A stretch of 64,000 bases of DNA from Volutella citrinella. Lineage: Eukaryota > Ascomycota > Sordariomycetes > Hypocreales > Nectriaceae. The notes beneath the pieces were generated by a model. The model was not told where the DNA came from. It worked only from the letters and a program-made list of their open reading frames with translations, and did not search any database. A program made the translations under genes and the position numbers. Positions 44,274-56,271 of the stretch are shown here, one piece after another. Numbering within the stretch: position 1 is the stretch's first letter; every line of letters begins with the position of its first letter. The stretch lies in NCBI GenBank assembly GCA_034401135.1, contig JAWZSP010000005.1, positions 4,092,001 through 4,156,000 of the forward strand, given 5' to 3'.

Positions 44274-45030
44274 ATGCGCCCCAGCCAGCTCCTCCTCCTC
44301 TCTGCGACTGCTGTCGCGCGAAAGGACACACCCAAGGTCCCCAATGCGGTCCCGTCTCTCTGGGATGGGAGCTGCTACTATCCGACAGCAGACATCGGAT
44401 TCGATCTAGAATCGTATCTTGGACGATGGTACCAGGTCGCGGGCACTCTGGCCCCGTTTACGGCGGGCTGCAAGTGCATCTTTGCCCAGTACTCTCTCAA
44501 TGTTGGTCTACGGACGATGGCTCTGTAGGAACCGAGGAGCTCACAAATGCGCCTAGGACAACGGAACTGTGCAGGTCAACAACACCTGCCAGCGAGGCGA
44601 TCGTGCCACTAACATTCTCGGCACCGCTACACCAGCCGATCCTGAATACGGAGCCTCTGGAGTTCTCCGTGTGCAGTTCCCTGGCCAGCCGGCTCCAGAC
44701 TGTCCAGGCCCCAACTATATTGTGCAAGGTGGGTCGAATTTGGCCCTGTTTTTCGTCGGACGTGAGTTTGGCTGACGAGCACGCGATGGGATGTGAGTAG
44801 ATGTCACCAATGAGCTTGCCATTGTGCAGTCCAACAACTTTAGCACCCTCTTCCTCCTCAGCCGTGAGCAGCACGTCGAGGACAAGGTACTGGACGTGAG
44901 TACACCCATCAAATGCCCCAGTGAGCAAAACTGATGGCTGTAATAGAGCTGGATCAAGCGGGCAGGCCTCCTAGGGTCCAATCTGGATGTTGTCAAGAAG
45001 ACGGACCAGAAGGATTGTAAATTCACCTGA
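44274..45030 (+). CDS. Secreted lipocalin (apolipoprotein-D/Blc-like)
   Basis: Small beta-barrel protein expected to bind a hydrophobic ligand outside the cell or in the secretory pathway. Four exons: 44274-44501, 44557-44728, 44801-44895, 44947-45030; 192 aa. A short signal peptide (MRPSQLLLLSATAVA) precedes the lipocalin signature YLGRWYQVAGT, then CKCIFAQYSLN, DNGTVQVNNTCQRG and a C-terminal helix with SWIKRAGLL. Cysteines (CKC, NTC, DC) are placed as in apolipoprotein-D-like members. Intron 1 has the uncommon donor GTTGGT. Splicing it restores the expected YSLN-DNGTV junction, so I trust it. The ligand is unknown. Confidence 0.85.
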
Positions 45031-45353
45031 GCGAGCTTCGGGTCCGAATTGGGGATTGATTGGCCATCGATAACTCATCGTTAGTCTTGCCTAATTTTCT
45101 TGTAAATATCTCTCACGTGGTTGTCAAGTGGCTTGGGAATTTGGGGGTTAGCATCGAGATATTTGGTAGACTTCATTGTGATGTCATGACATCTTGACGT
45201 CACTACGCAAATCCCCGCGATTTCACAAGCGCTTGTCGCTCCTCATATAACGAGTGAATCGACATCAATGCGACAGAAAAGTTAATAGTACTAGCCCTTT
45301 TTCAAGCACTTTTCGCATAGGACAAGCTGAGATTGTTGGAACTGTAAAAAACA

Positions 45354-45773
45354 ATGGCCATCTTGAGAATAACAAACCGATTGCGCTGCGCCACTCGCCG
45401 ACCAGCAGCGCTCGCCGCCACCTCCCGGCTCACAGCTGTGCTGCCCCGTCAGCTGCCACCGGCCCAGACGAGACTCAGCAGCAGCAGCGACGCCAGCATG
45501 GTCGACGGCCTCGCCAACGGCAGCGTCAAGGGCCGTACGGGCGGGGGCAAGCCGCTGGACAGCACCGCGAAGTTCGCGCCTCCCAAGCCCAAGATCACCA
45601 ACCAGAGCGTCCCCGGCACGAAGGCCAAGCTCTCTGAGGAGCAGCAGCGCGAGGTCGACGAGCACAACCGCGACTTTGACGCCAAGCACGACCGCAGCAA
45701 CGCGGCGGCCGACGACAAGGTGGACAAGAAGTTCTGGACCAGCGGGAAGCACGGGGCGAAGCATGCCCAGTGA
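45354..45773 (+). CDS. Small protein with mitochondrial-type leader, unknown function
   Basis: 139 aa, single exon. The N-terminal ~45 residues are Arg/Ala/Ser-rich without acidic residues (RITNRLRCATRRPAALAA), typical of a mitochondrial presequence. The rest is highly charged and probably disordered: KPKITNQSVPGTKAKLSEEQ, then EHNRDFDAKHDRSN, ending in KFWTSGKHGAKHAQ. No known domain is recognised. Good codon bias and an A-rich context at the start support a real gene. It lies 320 bases downstream of the lipocalin, same strand. Confidence 0.65.
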   Translation: MAILRITNRLRCATRRPAALAATSRLTAVLPRQLPPAQTRLSSSSDASMVDGLANGSVKGRTGGGKPLDSTAKFAPPKPKITNQSVPGTKAKLSEEQQREVDEHNRDFDAKHDRSNAAADDKVDKKFWTSGKHGAKHAQ

Positions 45774-46700
45774 GAGAGAGACGCTGGGCTGGCTGAGGTC
45801 GTGGGCTGTGGCTGGGACGAGCAGGGGTGCAAAAGGACGTGGGCGCAGGGCAGAATCCGTGTACAATGCAAGTCGTTTTGCGTGAGTGATGTTTTGATGT
45901 GTACTTTTGGTAAAAACGACAGCGGCTTGGCTCTATTTTTTTGTCGAAACCACAGGGCTTTCCGTGCTGAAATTACTGGCGTGTCAAATCACAGACTGTG
46001 AAATATGTTATCGTCGCCTGGTGCCCAATATCATCGCTGCATACATCAAACAAGCCCCCTGCATGATGCTAATGATGCGATGAGACGGAAACTTCTGTGC
46101 GTACTTTTGGCATCGTGCTTTGCGTCCTCAGAACAGGGACAAGGCCTCAAATGATGGCGGACCTCAACCAAGCTGACCCGATTACTGGGAAGAATATACT
46201 GGGCAAAATACTGGCAAAGCACCAAAAGGACCATGCATTAGGTCACTTTTAGGAGCCAATGACATCGGCTCAAAGTGAGGCGAGCTGTCATAGGGCTGAT
46301 CTTGGAGTGCCTTGTCAGCCACACCGGTGAATGATCGTTGAAGCTCGCGTGGCAGAACTACACGGAGGGCGGAGTACTTTTGGACAACAGGCCCCTGGGT
46401 TTTTGGTATTCCATACTATGACACGGCACCAAACATACAGTTGATACCAGACGTTCCAGATTTACCCATCCATGGTAAAATTTGTTCATAGGACTTTCCC
46501 AACCAAAGAACAATGCCTCATTTCCTCGACCCAACATCAAGACTTGGTCTTGTCAAAAGGACACAGCCAATCACGCTCCCAGCATTCATGATGTCTTCCA
46601 CACGCCAGCGCAATGAACAAGCTAAACTGGGCTCATCGTCCCTTTTGGCAACCGCCATCCAGCTGACAGTTGTTTCAGACGTTCTGGTCTGGCACAGATG
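45774..46700. other. Intergenic, no gene seen
   Basis: About 0.9 kb, AT-balanced, short chance frames only. Confidence 0.5.
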
Positions 46701-46707
46701 TATAAAT
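46701..46707 (+). promoter_or_regulatory. TATA box upstream of a short frame at 46845
   Basis: TATAAAT followed by a CCATCCCATCCCCACC pyrimidine-rich tract, the usual layout of a fungal core promoter, 140 bases before an ATG in good context (GTCAAGATGG). Confidence 0.45.
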
Positions 46708-46844
46708 CCATCCCATCCCCACCATTCGGTTCAGAGTTGCTGGTCAACCAACCTCAAGCTCAGTCTCCAGTCCAAATCTGCTATCCAGCAGAGCTAGCAC
46801 CCTCAACATCAGACGAATCTTGAAATATCACGACCTCTGTCAAG

Positions 46845-47081
46845 ATGGAAAGGCAACAGATTCAAGTCCCCCGTGGCCGTGGCCAGTCATCCGACTCAGG
46901 CCAGTCTCAGGGGCTGTCTCCCCTTGAACGATGGCGGTCCGAAACCCCAGCAGAGATGCCGTGGAACATCATAGCGTCGATTCCCCAGACCGGAGCTCCT
47001 TCAAGGACATCGTCATATGTTCCGCCGACAGAACAGTCCCACGCTGGTGCAACTCAAGGAAGCACCCGCACATCTCGATAA
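46845..47081 (+). CDS. Hypothetical protein, possibly spliced or truncated
   Basis: 78 codons starting MERQQIQVPRGRGQSSDSG. The segment LSPLERWRSETPAEMPW looks protein-like, and the frame ends at TAA. A strong branch/acceptor pair (GCTAACTTGTGGCAG, ending about 47145) lies just downstream. A donor-like GTGCAA at 47047 would join the frame to VICCSGIHADAEHWNN and keep it open to about 47310. That spliced form is a guess. No domain is recognised. The TATA box and leader upstream are the main support for transcription. Confidence 0.35.
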   Translation: MERQQIQVPRGRGQSSDSGQSQGLSPLERWRSETPAEMPWNIIASIPQTGAPSRTSSYVPPTEQSHAGATQGSTRTSR

Positions 47082-47518
47082 GGGTGCGACTCCAAAGTTG
47101 GTTGTGACTGTCCGTGGATTCCCAAGCAGTGCGCTAACTTGTGGCAGTCATCTGCTGCTCTGGCATACACGCGGATGCCGAGCACTGGAACAATGTTTCG
47201 ATAACGGAAACGGCGTATGGTGATTATGGCGTAGTATCTACGGGATCTAGACGGGTTTGCGTCAGTGGCCTGCTTCAAACGCGTGGTCCGGCAAAACAAG
47301 TGGGAAGGGGTGAGTTTCAGTGTAACTATGAATAAAGGATCATTCAAAGCTTTGCCTTGTCAAATACAATCTAGCGAGAAGTTGTTTGTTCATCATGCAA
47401 ATGTGAGGGCTGGAAAGAAAAAAGCAGTAGCTTACCCGACAGGTATTGACGCGCTAGAAAGCGACAACATTTTGGTCGTATATTATTTCCGTCTCCCCAC
47501 ATGGCCCCCCGTGCTGAA

Positions 47519-48202
47519 TTATGGCCGGTCCATGCCGGATGAGCCGGCGATTTGCCCAATCGCGCCACGGACCTGATCAACAAGAGCCTTGATCATGCCC
47601 TGCGGCTTGTTTCTTCCATCAATGCCACGGGCAGGCTCGGTACCCATGGTGGGGAGCACGTTGTCACCTGCCGACAGGCTGACGAACAAGGCGAACGGGA
47701 CAAGCCAAACACAGAGGCCAAAGTAGGACGCGATCATAGTAAAGGTCGGCACATCGACGCTATCGTAGTACGAGGCACGCTGGTAGGCGTGGGTTTGGAC
47801 GCTGGAGAAGTATCGGAACCAGACATAGTGGTTGACCAGAACCAAGACTGTTTGGGGATTAGCAAGACGACGATACAACTGGCGAGGACTAGACTCACTG
47901 CATGATAGCACGAATAGGGGGTCGGTGAGCTTCACAAAGGGGAAGCGCCTCATGTTACCGAGGTAAATAACATGGGAGACGACTCCCAGTAGGGTCGCCC
48001 AGAAGGGGAACCCGTCCACGATCCAGAGGGCGACCTGAAGTCCGATGATTGTGTAGATGAGACGCGTCAAGAAGCGCTTGGCGATGACGCTGTGCTCCTC
48101 GACAAGCTCCGACAAGTAGTAGAGGCCGGAGGCAATCGCGAGCGTGAGGAAGCAGAAGCCAATCAAGGCTCCCACGTAGCCGACGAGATGAAGAATCCAC
48201 AT
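47519..48202 (-). CDS. svp26: Svp26/TEX261 family ER-Golgi membrane protein
   Basis: Multi-pass COPII cargo adaptor that in yeast exports type II Golgi mannosyltransferases from the ER. Exons are 48202-47899 and 47847-47519 (51-base intron GTGAGT...CTAAT...ACAG); 210 aa. Four hydrophobic helices. The N terminus MWILHLVGYVGALIGF and the central HVIYLGNMRRFPFVKLTDP are hallmarks of the family, followed by NHYVWFRYFS. The first ATG of this conserved block is chosen; an upstream in-frame ATG at 48352 would add 50 unlike residues. It is divergent from bud23, with 410 bases between starts. Confidence 0.93.
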   Translation of the reverse strand: MWILHLVGYVGALIGFCFLTLAIASGLYYLSELVEEHSVIAKRFLTRLIYTIIGLQVALWIVDGFPFWATLLGVVSHVIYLGNMRRFPFVKLTDPLFVLSCSESSPRQLYRRLANPQTVLVLVNHYVWFRYFSSVQTHAYQRASYYDSVDVPTFTMIASYFGLCVWLVPFALFVSLSAGDNVLPTMGTEPARGIDGRNKPQGMIKALVDQVRGAIGQIAGSSGMDRP

Positions 48203-48612
48203 GCTTGCGAGAAAAGAAGCCAGTCGCTCAAGTACTTTACATTGCAGAGGAAAGGAGGACAGTGGGGAACTCCGAGACGGTATTTCAAGCACGGGGTTGA
48301 GGACACGTTCAGGGATTCCACGCTTGCACCACAAACGCGTCCAGCCAGTCAATGGCGAAGAGTATCAAAGCGGAGCCCTCCTTTTTCCGGGCCGGGGTGT
48401 AGATTGATGGTCCGTGCGCAGCTCTTATCGATAGCCACCCACTCACGAAAAAGTCGGAGACCTGGGAAGAAAAGAGGGCCAAATAGAGCGACCAGGCACA
48501 CGACGAGACGACGAGACTGTTGGCAGGCGAGGCTGTTCCCCCCAGATTTGTGCGCGACAAGCAGACCCAGGATCCGCGATAAGTTTACCATTTTTCACCT
48601 ACACACGCCACA

Positions 48613-49511
48613 ATGTCTCGCCCCGAGGATACTCTGTATGTCGACAAAGCCAGCCCCGCCAGACTTACCCCTCCAGCTAACCAGCGAGCAGCGCGGCCGA
48701 TGTGCACTACGATGACATCGAGGCGAAGAAGTACACCACCAGCTCCCGAATCCAGAATATCCAGGCCTCAATGACCAGGAGGGCCCTGGAGCTCCTCGAC
48801 CTCAAGTCGCCCTCGCTGATTCTCGACGTCGGGTGCGGCAGCGGCCTCTCGGGCGAGATCCTCTCCTCGGTCGAGCCCGAAGAAGGCGGCCCTCACACCT
48901 GGATCGGCATGGACGTGTCGCCCTCGATGCTCGACATTGCCCTGCAGCGCGACGTCGAGGGCGACCTCATGCTGGCCGACATTGGCCAGGGCGTGCCGTT
49001 CCGCGCGGGCAGCTTCGACGCCGCCATCAGCATTTCGGCCATCCAGTGGCTCTGCAGCGCCGAGACGAGCGACACATCGCCCGCGGGCCGCCTGTCGCGC
49101 TTCTTCAACGGCCTCTACGCCTCCCTAAAGCGTGGTGGCCGTGCTGTCTGCCAGTTCTACCCCAAGAACGACCAGCAGCGCACCATGATCACCGCGGCGG
49201 CGGTGAGGGCCGGCTTCGGCGCCGGTCTGCTTGAGGACGACCCCGGCACCAAGAACGTCAAGCTGTACCTCGTCCTCACCGTCGGTGGCGGCAACCTCGA
49301 GGCCAAGGGTGGAGATATCACCGGCGTGGTCGACGGCATGGAGGGCGTCGATGTGCTGGACGCGCGCAAGTCGCTCAAGGCCAACAGCACCGTCATCAAG
49401 AAGGGCAGCAAGGCGTGGATCGTCAAGAAGAAGGAGCAGATGGAGCGCAAGGGCAAAGTCGTCAAGGCTACGTCAAAGTACACGGGCAGAAAGCGACGCA
49501 TCGCCTTCTAG
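48613..49511 (+). CDS. bud23: 18S rRNA (guanine-N7) methyltransferase Bud23
   Basis: SAM-dependent enzyme that methylates a conserved 18S rRNA guanine and aids small-subunit maturation with Trm112. Exons are 48613-48635 and 48692-49511; the 23-base first exon MSRPEDTL joins at CT/C to AADVHYDDIEAKKYT. 280 aa. SAM motif I is LDVGCGSGLSGE; then DVSPSMLD, ADIGQGVPFRAGSFDAAIS, and SAIQWLC. The C terminus has the Bud23-specific basic tail (KKEQMERKGK, then KYTGRKRRIAF). The splice acceptor used is the second AG after CTAAC; the nearer one breaks the frame. Confidence 0.95.
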
Positions 49512-49694
49512 ACATGGCGGAAAAGAGTTGGGGGTGGGGTTCACGACACTCTCTTTTTGCATTGCACGGCGTTTTGGCGGTTGGCGAAGAACAAAAAAGT
49601 CAAAGACACTGCAGATTTCAATTCATCCTAGACTACCTCGAAGATTCAGATACCCTTTCTTTCACGCTCCTTTGGCGATTGCCATTCTGTCGAC

Positions 49695-52042
49695 CTAATC
49701 ATCGTCCTCATCAGTGAGACCGGCGGGCTTGCCGGCAGTGATTTCGGTGTGGGTAGTGTAGTCCCGCGAGTAGACGGGCACGCCGTCCTCATCGATCGTG
49801 GCCTGGACGGACGTGATGCTGACCTTCAGGCCGGGGACCTGGTCCAGAGGGTGCTCGGTGCCGTCAAAGAGCGTGACCCTCCAGTTCAGGTTCTCCTTCA
49901 GGAAGGGCACGACGCTGCTGGGCTCGAGGCTGTCCAGCTGGCCGTCGCGGATGTCCTGGAGCAGGGCCGACGTCAGCGGGACGGTGCCGGTGGTGATGAG
50001 GTGCGAGGCCTGGTCATCCTGGCAGCGCTCGCAGCTGGTGTCGAGGCGGCGACCGAGGACGGTGACTCGGCCGACGACGTTGAACTCGAGCGGCCAGGTG
50101 GTCGGGTCGCTCTGGAAGGACCCGTCAAAGAAGAGGACACGGTAGGTCTGGTTCAGACCGTGCTTCTCAGCCCTGACATTGGCAATCCATTCCGTGTACT
50201 GGTTGTTGGGCGCGAGATGCTGGAGCGACTCCGGGATAGGGCCTTGAGCTTGTGTCAGTGTCGGTCAAATACTACTGACGGCTTACTTACCCGCAGGGGA
50301 TGCCAAGTCCGCGGTCTCGGCCGGGTTCGCTGGCGGCTCTTCGACCTTGAGCAACTTGAACTCTTCATCCTTCTTGATAAGAGGTGCCTGTGCTGCCTTC
50401 AGCTCGGTCACAGTCACATCACTTTCCTTCTTGTCTTCCTGCGCCTGCGGGGTCTGGATGCGACCCGCCAAGCTCAACCGTGGAGCGGGTGTGGGTTCGC
50501 TCTGGGCCACGACCTGCTCGAAATTGCGGAACACATTTCCGCCGTACAGGGTGGTGATGTTGCGACGCAGCTCGCGCTGGTACTCCGTGTCATTGGCATG
50601 GACCCACGGCTGGGTCTCTGGGTACACATAGCCAAAGGTAGCAGAGTTCTTAACCTGCGTCGACGTCCAGAAGCGGGTACCGGAGGCATCCCAGAACGGG
50701 GACAGAGGAGAGTTCTCGTCCTCGGTGGTTCCCTGGACGGTGGTGAATGTGGTCATCGGAGCTGGACGCGGGCTGAGATACTCGTTGGGGTTGAGCGCCT
50801 GCCACATGGCCCAGAGTCTGTCAACATTGCTACAGGGCACCGCTGTTAGAATTATTAGTCGGAGAACAGTGATGGGGTATACTTACCAGTGGTGCAGCCA
50901 GAAGACAGGGTCAAAGGCGGACATCTCCAGGGAGCTCATATGACCGCCGCCGCCGGTTTGGTCGTGGATCTCATTGTGCACGTCTTCCAAGCTGCCAAAG
51001 TTGCCGTTGTTTCCGGGACCACGCCAGCGGTCATCCGTGAAGGCATCAAAGTCAGTGTACGACAGCAAGAGGAGGGCCAGGTTGGAGCGCCTGGATGCAG
51101 ACTCGTTGGCCAGCGTCTGGCTCACAAGGGCATTGCGCGAGTTGCCTCTGCGGTCTGGGTAACGCACAGTCCGGGGATACACGTCCCACTTTTATTTTGA
51201 GATACAATGTTAGTTGGCAGGATATAGGCTGTTCAGCAGGACTTGGGCATACCTCGGACGGAAAGTCGTCAGTGGCGGGATTCAGCGTAGCAATGTTGAA
51301 CGAATACAGCGGGTTGTCAATCGTCTTGGACCGGCCGTCAATGTCAACGACGGTGATGCGCGGCGTCGAGATGGCGCTGGGGAACTCTGCAGCGCCGGGG
51401 CGAAGCCGAGCAGCAAAGTCCCAGTAAGGGAGCCTGAAGTCTCTGGCGGCCGCAACGTAGCGATCGCGGACATTGCTTGGGAACTGCTGGGCGACCTCCT
51501 GGACGGCCTTGTGCAGCGATTGCTATTCCCCTGTCAGCGTGGCTGATGTATCACATAGGGTAGGGAACTGCTACGCTACCTCGAACAAGGCAAGGTAAGG
51601 CCTATGCCAGGGAACGAACAGGATCGAGGAATGGGTGCAGTAGCCCCCAAACGATCGCCATCCAGAGGTGGAGCCGACGTTGTCCCAGGGCTTGAACGGG
51701 CGCCCGTGGATGCCTTGCTCGTGTGTAAGTCAAACCATCCGGTGATGTACATGTCAGAACGCGTACCGGCAATTTGGAAGTAAGAGGTTGGATCTTCCTT
51801 TGGCTTTGCCTGCAAGGCCCTCAGGCCCAGGATGTACAGATTGAACAGATCCGGGCTATTGGCCTGGAGCTCGCGCAGCTCCCGGCGGACTGGGACGGAG
51901 CCTAAGACAATAGGATTGCATGAGCAGGGCTCAGTAGGGCTTGACTACGCCGATCACAGTGAAGGAGGCAGGGAACTATAATACCATTTGAGCCGGGAGT
52001 GGTGGCCACGCCAGTGATTCGAACGGATCCGCGGTTGCTCAT
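49695..52042 (-). CDS. Tyrosinase (polyphenol oxidase), type 3 copper enzyme
   Basis: Oxidises monophenols and catechols to quinones, often for melanin or defence. Seven exons on the minus strand: 52042-51985, 51901-51767, 51713-51580, 51522-51253, 51188-50887, 50829-50291 and 50248-49695; 663 aa with all phases consistent. CuA histidines: IHGRPF, YCTHSS (a Cys-x-His arrangement that can form the thioether bridge) and FVPWHRPYLALFE. CuB: DVHNEIHDQTGGGGH, and FDPVFWLHHCNVDRLW across intron 5. The region from about residue 400 on matches the long C-terminal extension that shields the active site in fungal tyrosinases until processed. There is no signal peptide, so it is probably cytosolic. Confidence 0.94.
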
Positions 52043-52138
52043 GATGATGCCAAGGAAGATGTCAAGGTCAAAGTCAGTATCAAGATGGACTTGAAGAGTC
52101 TGGACATGGCAGACGAAGCTCCCTCTCGAACCGCTTCA

Positions 52139-52146
52139 TTTATATA
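52139..52146 (-). promoter_or_regulatory. TATA box of the tyrosinase gene
   Basis: TATATAAA on the minus strand about 100 bases before the start codon. Confidence 0.55.
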
Positions 52147-54622
52147 GCATCCAACTCATCACTACGCGGCCCAGACACCCAATGTGCACACAGCCAGCGG
52201 AGCATCAGGTGGCCAGCTGAATGTCTAACTGTCCCGGGGGGAGGCTTGGGGCCTAGACCTACGCCTCTATGCGAAGAGAGGCCGACATCACAGACTATCT
52301 TGCTTGTGTGACGACACTATTGACAACTCTCTGCGAGCGGCGCTGCCGGTGATTCGCGTGAGGCGTCGCACAAGGGCGGGGTTGGAGCTCTGTCACAGGG
52401 CCAACTCCAACTCGGTGCTTACAGGCCGACGTCTCATTCAACCCGATGGCTGACCGCTAAGCTCGACTTTGCACAAGGCTGAAGGGCGAGCCGTCCAAGC
52501 AAAAAAGCCATGCAGACGGCACGCTCGTCTTATGGGCGGCTTACGCACAGCGTGCGTCGTTAGGGTTGACTGTTGACGGTCTGGGGGCCGGATAGGAACG
52601 GGGGACGGGCGGGCGTCAAGGCGCCTCCCCGCTCCCACCCCCAGATGCCAACCCGTCTGGGCGGCCAGGCCTTTCATCCTTCGGCCGACGACTAAATACA
52701 TGGCGCCGGCGCCAAAGGGCCAGAAATACTGTGACCCACGAAACGTAGCCGCTCCTTTGGCCTGCCTCGGATAAGCGTCTAATTATTATTGGGTTGGGGC
52801 CGCTTCGCGTGTCGTCGTCTGTTTCTGTAGGCGCCCGCAAGAGGAGACGCCAGAGGCCTTCGTTGGGTCAGATGTGCCGCCAGGCAGGTGCCGGGAGACG
52901 CCGTGCCATTGGCCCCCCCTTTCTTGTCGCATCCTGATACCGCGTGGCTGCTCACTCATCCAGAACACATGCATCGGACATGCCAGAGGGGAAGGCGCAA
53001 CTGGACACGGCCACAACGGCCTGCCCATTCTGAGGGTCCGTTGTTGTCCAACTGTCCAACAGCTCCCTGGGATACGGCGGGGCCAACGCAACGGCTTCAA
53101 CACCCAATAACATGAACGGGCTGTGTGTTCTCGGTCCTCACAGTCTCTGTCTCCGAGCCTGCGCAGACTTGCCATCAGCCCCCAAGGACTCTCCAGAGTC
53201 TCACTGGCAATTCAACTCTGCATCTGCATAATACGATGCACAGCCCACACACACAGCGAGGGCACCGTCAAGCCTGTTTGCCTGTCCCGCTTCCCGTCCC
53301 ACACTGCCCGCCGCCGCGAGATGGGCGCTGCATGTCAGCACACCAGCGCCCGATCAAGGCAGTGTGGTGTCGATGAACTCTCCACGGCCGACCAGTGGGC
53401 AATCTCCGTTGCGGGTGCCTGGGTCATCGCCTTGCTCGACGAGCGGCCCATTACGTAGGACGACGTCCAGGATGCCGGCTGCAGCTGCTGTGCCGTCTGG
53501 ACGAGTGTCCCCTGTGATTCCGCCTTGCTGATCTATTCCGAGACGTGGAAATCACCTATTTCAAACTTGACTTTTTGTTGGCCTTTCGACAGCCGGTTAT
53601 TGTCCAGTCTGTATGTCGTTTGAAAAATCCTGCTCCCGCTAGGACGAGTCTAGGAAGAGCCCTGCGAGCAGCATGGTTCACCCCCCGAGGCTCCACGGAT
53701 CCAGGGCCAGAGGCGCGATATGAATCCCAAACAGGAAGCACCAACACGGGATGGCTACGGCTAGTTAATTGGGTAACGTGAAACCAACGGTAACCAACCC
53801 GTCCGGCTTAGCTTTTACCTCCCGAGTGGCCCAGTCGCTAGTCTTAGCCTGGCCCGAAGATGCGCTCGCTGGGGACGCTTGTGTCGTTCATGGGACATTT
53901 TAGCTACCCATGGCTCGCCTAGTGCGACAGGCTGCGCACTGAGCCTGAAGATATATGGGGATGGCCCTTTCATACCCAGTCGTTAGGCGCTGGAATCGAC
54001 GACAGCTATGTACCCATGGAGGATGCTGCATCTCAACCACATCACCACTGCATAGCAAACACCATTGTAGGCTGCTTCTGCCTGCGTGTGTGCCCACCAA
54101 ATCGGCCGCCTCAGGAACGTCGACATGAATCCTTTCCGTGGTGACTCCGTGACACCAGAGTCCCAGACACCGATCCAACAGCTCATCATGGTGGTACCTT
54201 GGCCCTAGTGCAACGTTGGCGGGGCGAGCATGTACCAGTGATCCACCACGCCATGTCGCTAATGTGGTAAAACACCAGGGCGATCCCCTGCGTCGACCCC
54301 CGGGATGACGCTCCTTCATAAGCGCCGCACCACGAATGGGAGCAAGCTATGCCGTCCCTGGCGACCAACCCATCGTTGCGTCTCGGCAGACTGCGGATAC
54401 CAAGGCAGGCCAAAAGGCAGGCCAGAGACAGGCCATGGAGATGACGGGTGTTGATCGCTTGGAAAACCGTACATAGGGCTCGGCTCGCCAGTCTCTTGCA
54501 CCTGCACTTGCACTTGCACTCTACTGTCTCGCATGCCAGCCGTGCCTTCAGCCGTGTCGCTCAGCCGGCAACCAGTCTAACAAGATCACGACGCCCACCG
54601 CGCGTGGCCCAATCCCACAGCC
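52147..54622. other. Intergenic, divergent promoter of tyrosinase and a lectin-like gene
   Basis: About 2.5 kb with no supported gene. Near 54500-54520 there is a short imperfect TGCACT hexamer repeat in the leader of the next gene. Confidence 0.5.
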
Positions 54623-56271
54623 ATGGCTCAATCGAGGGATGATGGACACTCGCAATACTCGACGCTGCCCGAGGTTGTCCCCGCCACCTCTGATTCGGCT
54701 CCCCAGGCCCTCTACGACGACCATACACAGGCGGGAAAGATTGTCGTCGACGTCAACGGAGGCAGCCATGATCCTGCATTCAAGCCGACGACGCCGTTTA
54801 CTCCCAGCGACCCCAGCCATCTCTCGACGCCAGAAGTAGCGTACAAGACGCCCATACCGTCGGACCCGGAGCCCGTAGAGCAGACGCCGGCCGCTGCTCT
54901 GCCCTGGTGGAAGAAGAAGAGGGCGTGGCTATTTGCAGCACTGGCCCTCCTGGTTGTGGTTGGCCTTGCCGTCGGCCTAGGAGTTGGATTGACCGTGAAC
55001 AAGGGTTCGAGTTCCGACTCAAGTTCATCTTCTGGTTCAGGTTCAGGTTCTGGATCGTCTAACCCCGATTCCGGTTCAAGGTATGATAACCCTCTTCCCT
55101 TTTGTATCGGGGTCCTAACTTCTCCACCAGTGCCAACGAGACCACCACCCAAGCAGACCTCTGCGGCGGCGATCTCTGCCAGGCCATTCTTGGGGCTGCC
55201 CAGTTTAACAATAAGACGTACATTGTTGCTAGGAACACCGACGACACCATCAGCTACAAAGCTAGCGGAGATGGAGAGGGATGGGATGACACGTGGGGGG
55301 ATCTGGGCAAGGCAGAGGGCCGGTTTGTCACTCAGCCTTCGGTATCATCCTGGCAGTACGACAAGGACGTGACGCGTCTCGATGTCTTCGTGACGAGCAC
55401 CTCGGGCAAGGCGGTCTTTGGCAAGTCCATCAAGAGCAACGACACCGACTGGTCGGACTGGAAGAGTCTCGGAATTGGAGCCTACAGTCAGCCCGTCCAC
55501 TGCAACCCCGGAGGCCCGTTCCAGTACCGAGTCGACTTCTTCGTCACGGGCTATAAGAACAAGGAGATTGTGAAAAACTTCTGGGCTTGGAAGGAGACCA
55601 GCAACGCCAGGTTCCTCGTCGAAGGCAGCAAGCCGTTTCAGGACGCCAACTTCTCCGGCCCTGCAAGGTCCGGCCCAGGAGTGACGTGCCGAGATGACCA
55701 AACATACCACGACCTGCTCTGGTACGACGAGGATGGGTCCGCCTACTACAAGTCGTATACGCAGGGCAAGGGCTGGTCCAAGGAGGTCGATTTCAAGGGT
55801 AACTGGATCGGCGACCCCAAGCTCTTCTCCTTCCAGCGCGACCCGACGACATTCCACTTCTTCGGCGTCCAGGACAACCGCAGGCTGTACCACTTCACCG
55901 GAAAGTCGGACCTGACCTTTTCGGCGCTGCAGAGCATCGGTAACGCCAACATCTCGAGCGTCCCGGCCGTCATCTCGCCGGCCAGCAACGTCTTCGACGT
56001 CGTCGCGCTCGGCAGCAACGGCTACCTGCAGCACATCCACAACGACGGCCGCAGCTGGGGCGAATGGGAACAGCTCGACTTCCCCGCCCGCAGCGCCCCG
56101 GCCGTGGTCAACAAGGACGGGAAAGCCATCATATTCGCCCTCGACAAGGACGGCCAAGTGCAGACGGCGTCCGTCGACACGTCCAAGGCGGCGTGGAAGA
56201 ATGGCGTCAAGCCCAAGAACATTGGCGGCAAGATGAACATGAGCAACTTTAACCGGAAAGACTTGGACTAA
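54623..56271 (+). CDS. Membrane-anchored beta-propeller, fucose-lectin-like protein
   Basis: Type II single-pass membrane protein with an extracellular or lumenal carbohydrate-binding-like domain. Exons are 54623-55080 and 55131-56271 (50-base intron), 532 aa. Residues 1-95 are a Pro/Thr-rich cytoplasmic tail. WWKKKR precedes a hydrophobic helix at about 100-125 (LFAALALLVVVGLAVGLGVG). A Ser/Gly stalk follows (GSSSDSSSSSGSGSGSGSS). The rest shows repeated propeller blades with W/G motifs (DWSDWKSLG, GKGWSKEVDF, GRSWGEWEQLDF), as in the PLL/AAL fucose-specific lectin fold. The sugar is unknown. Confidence 0.8.
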
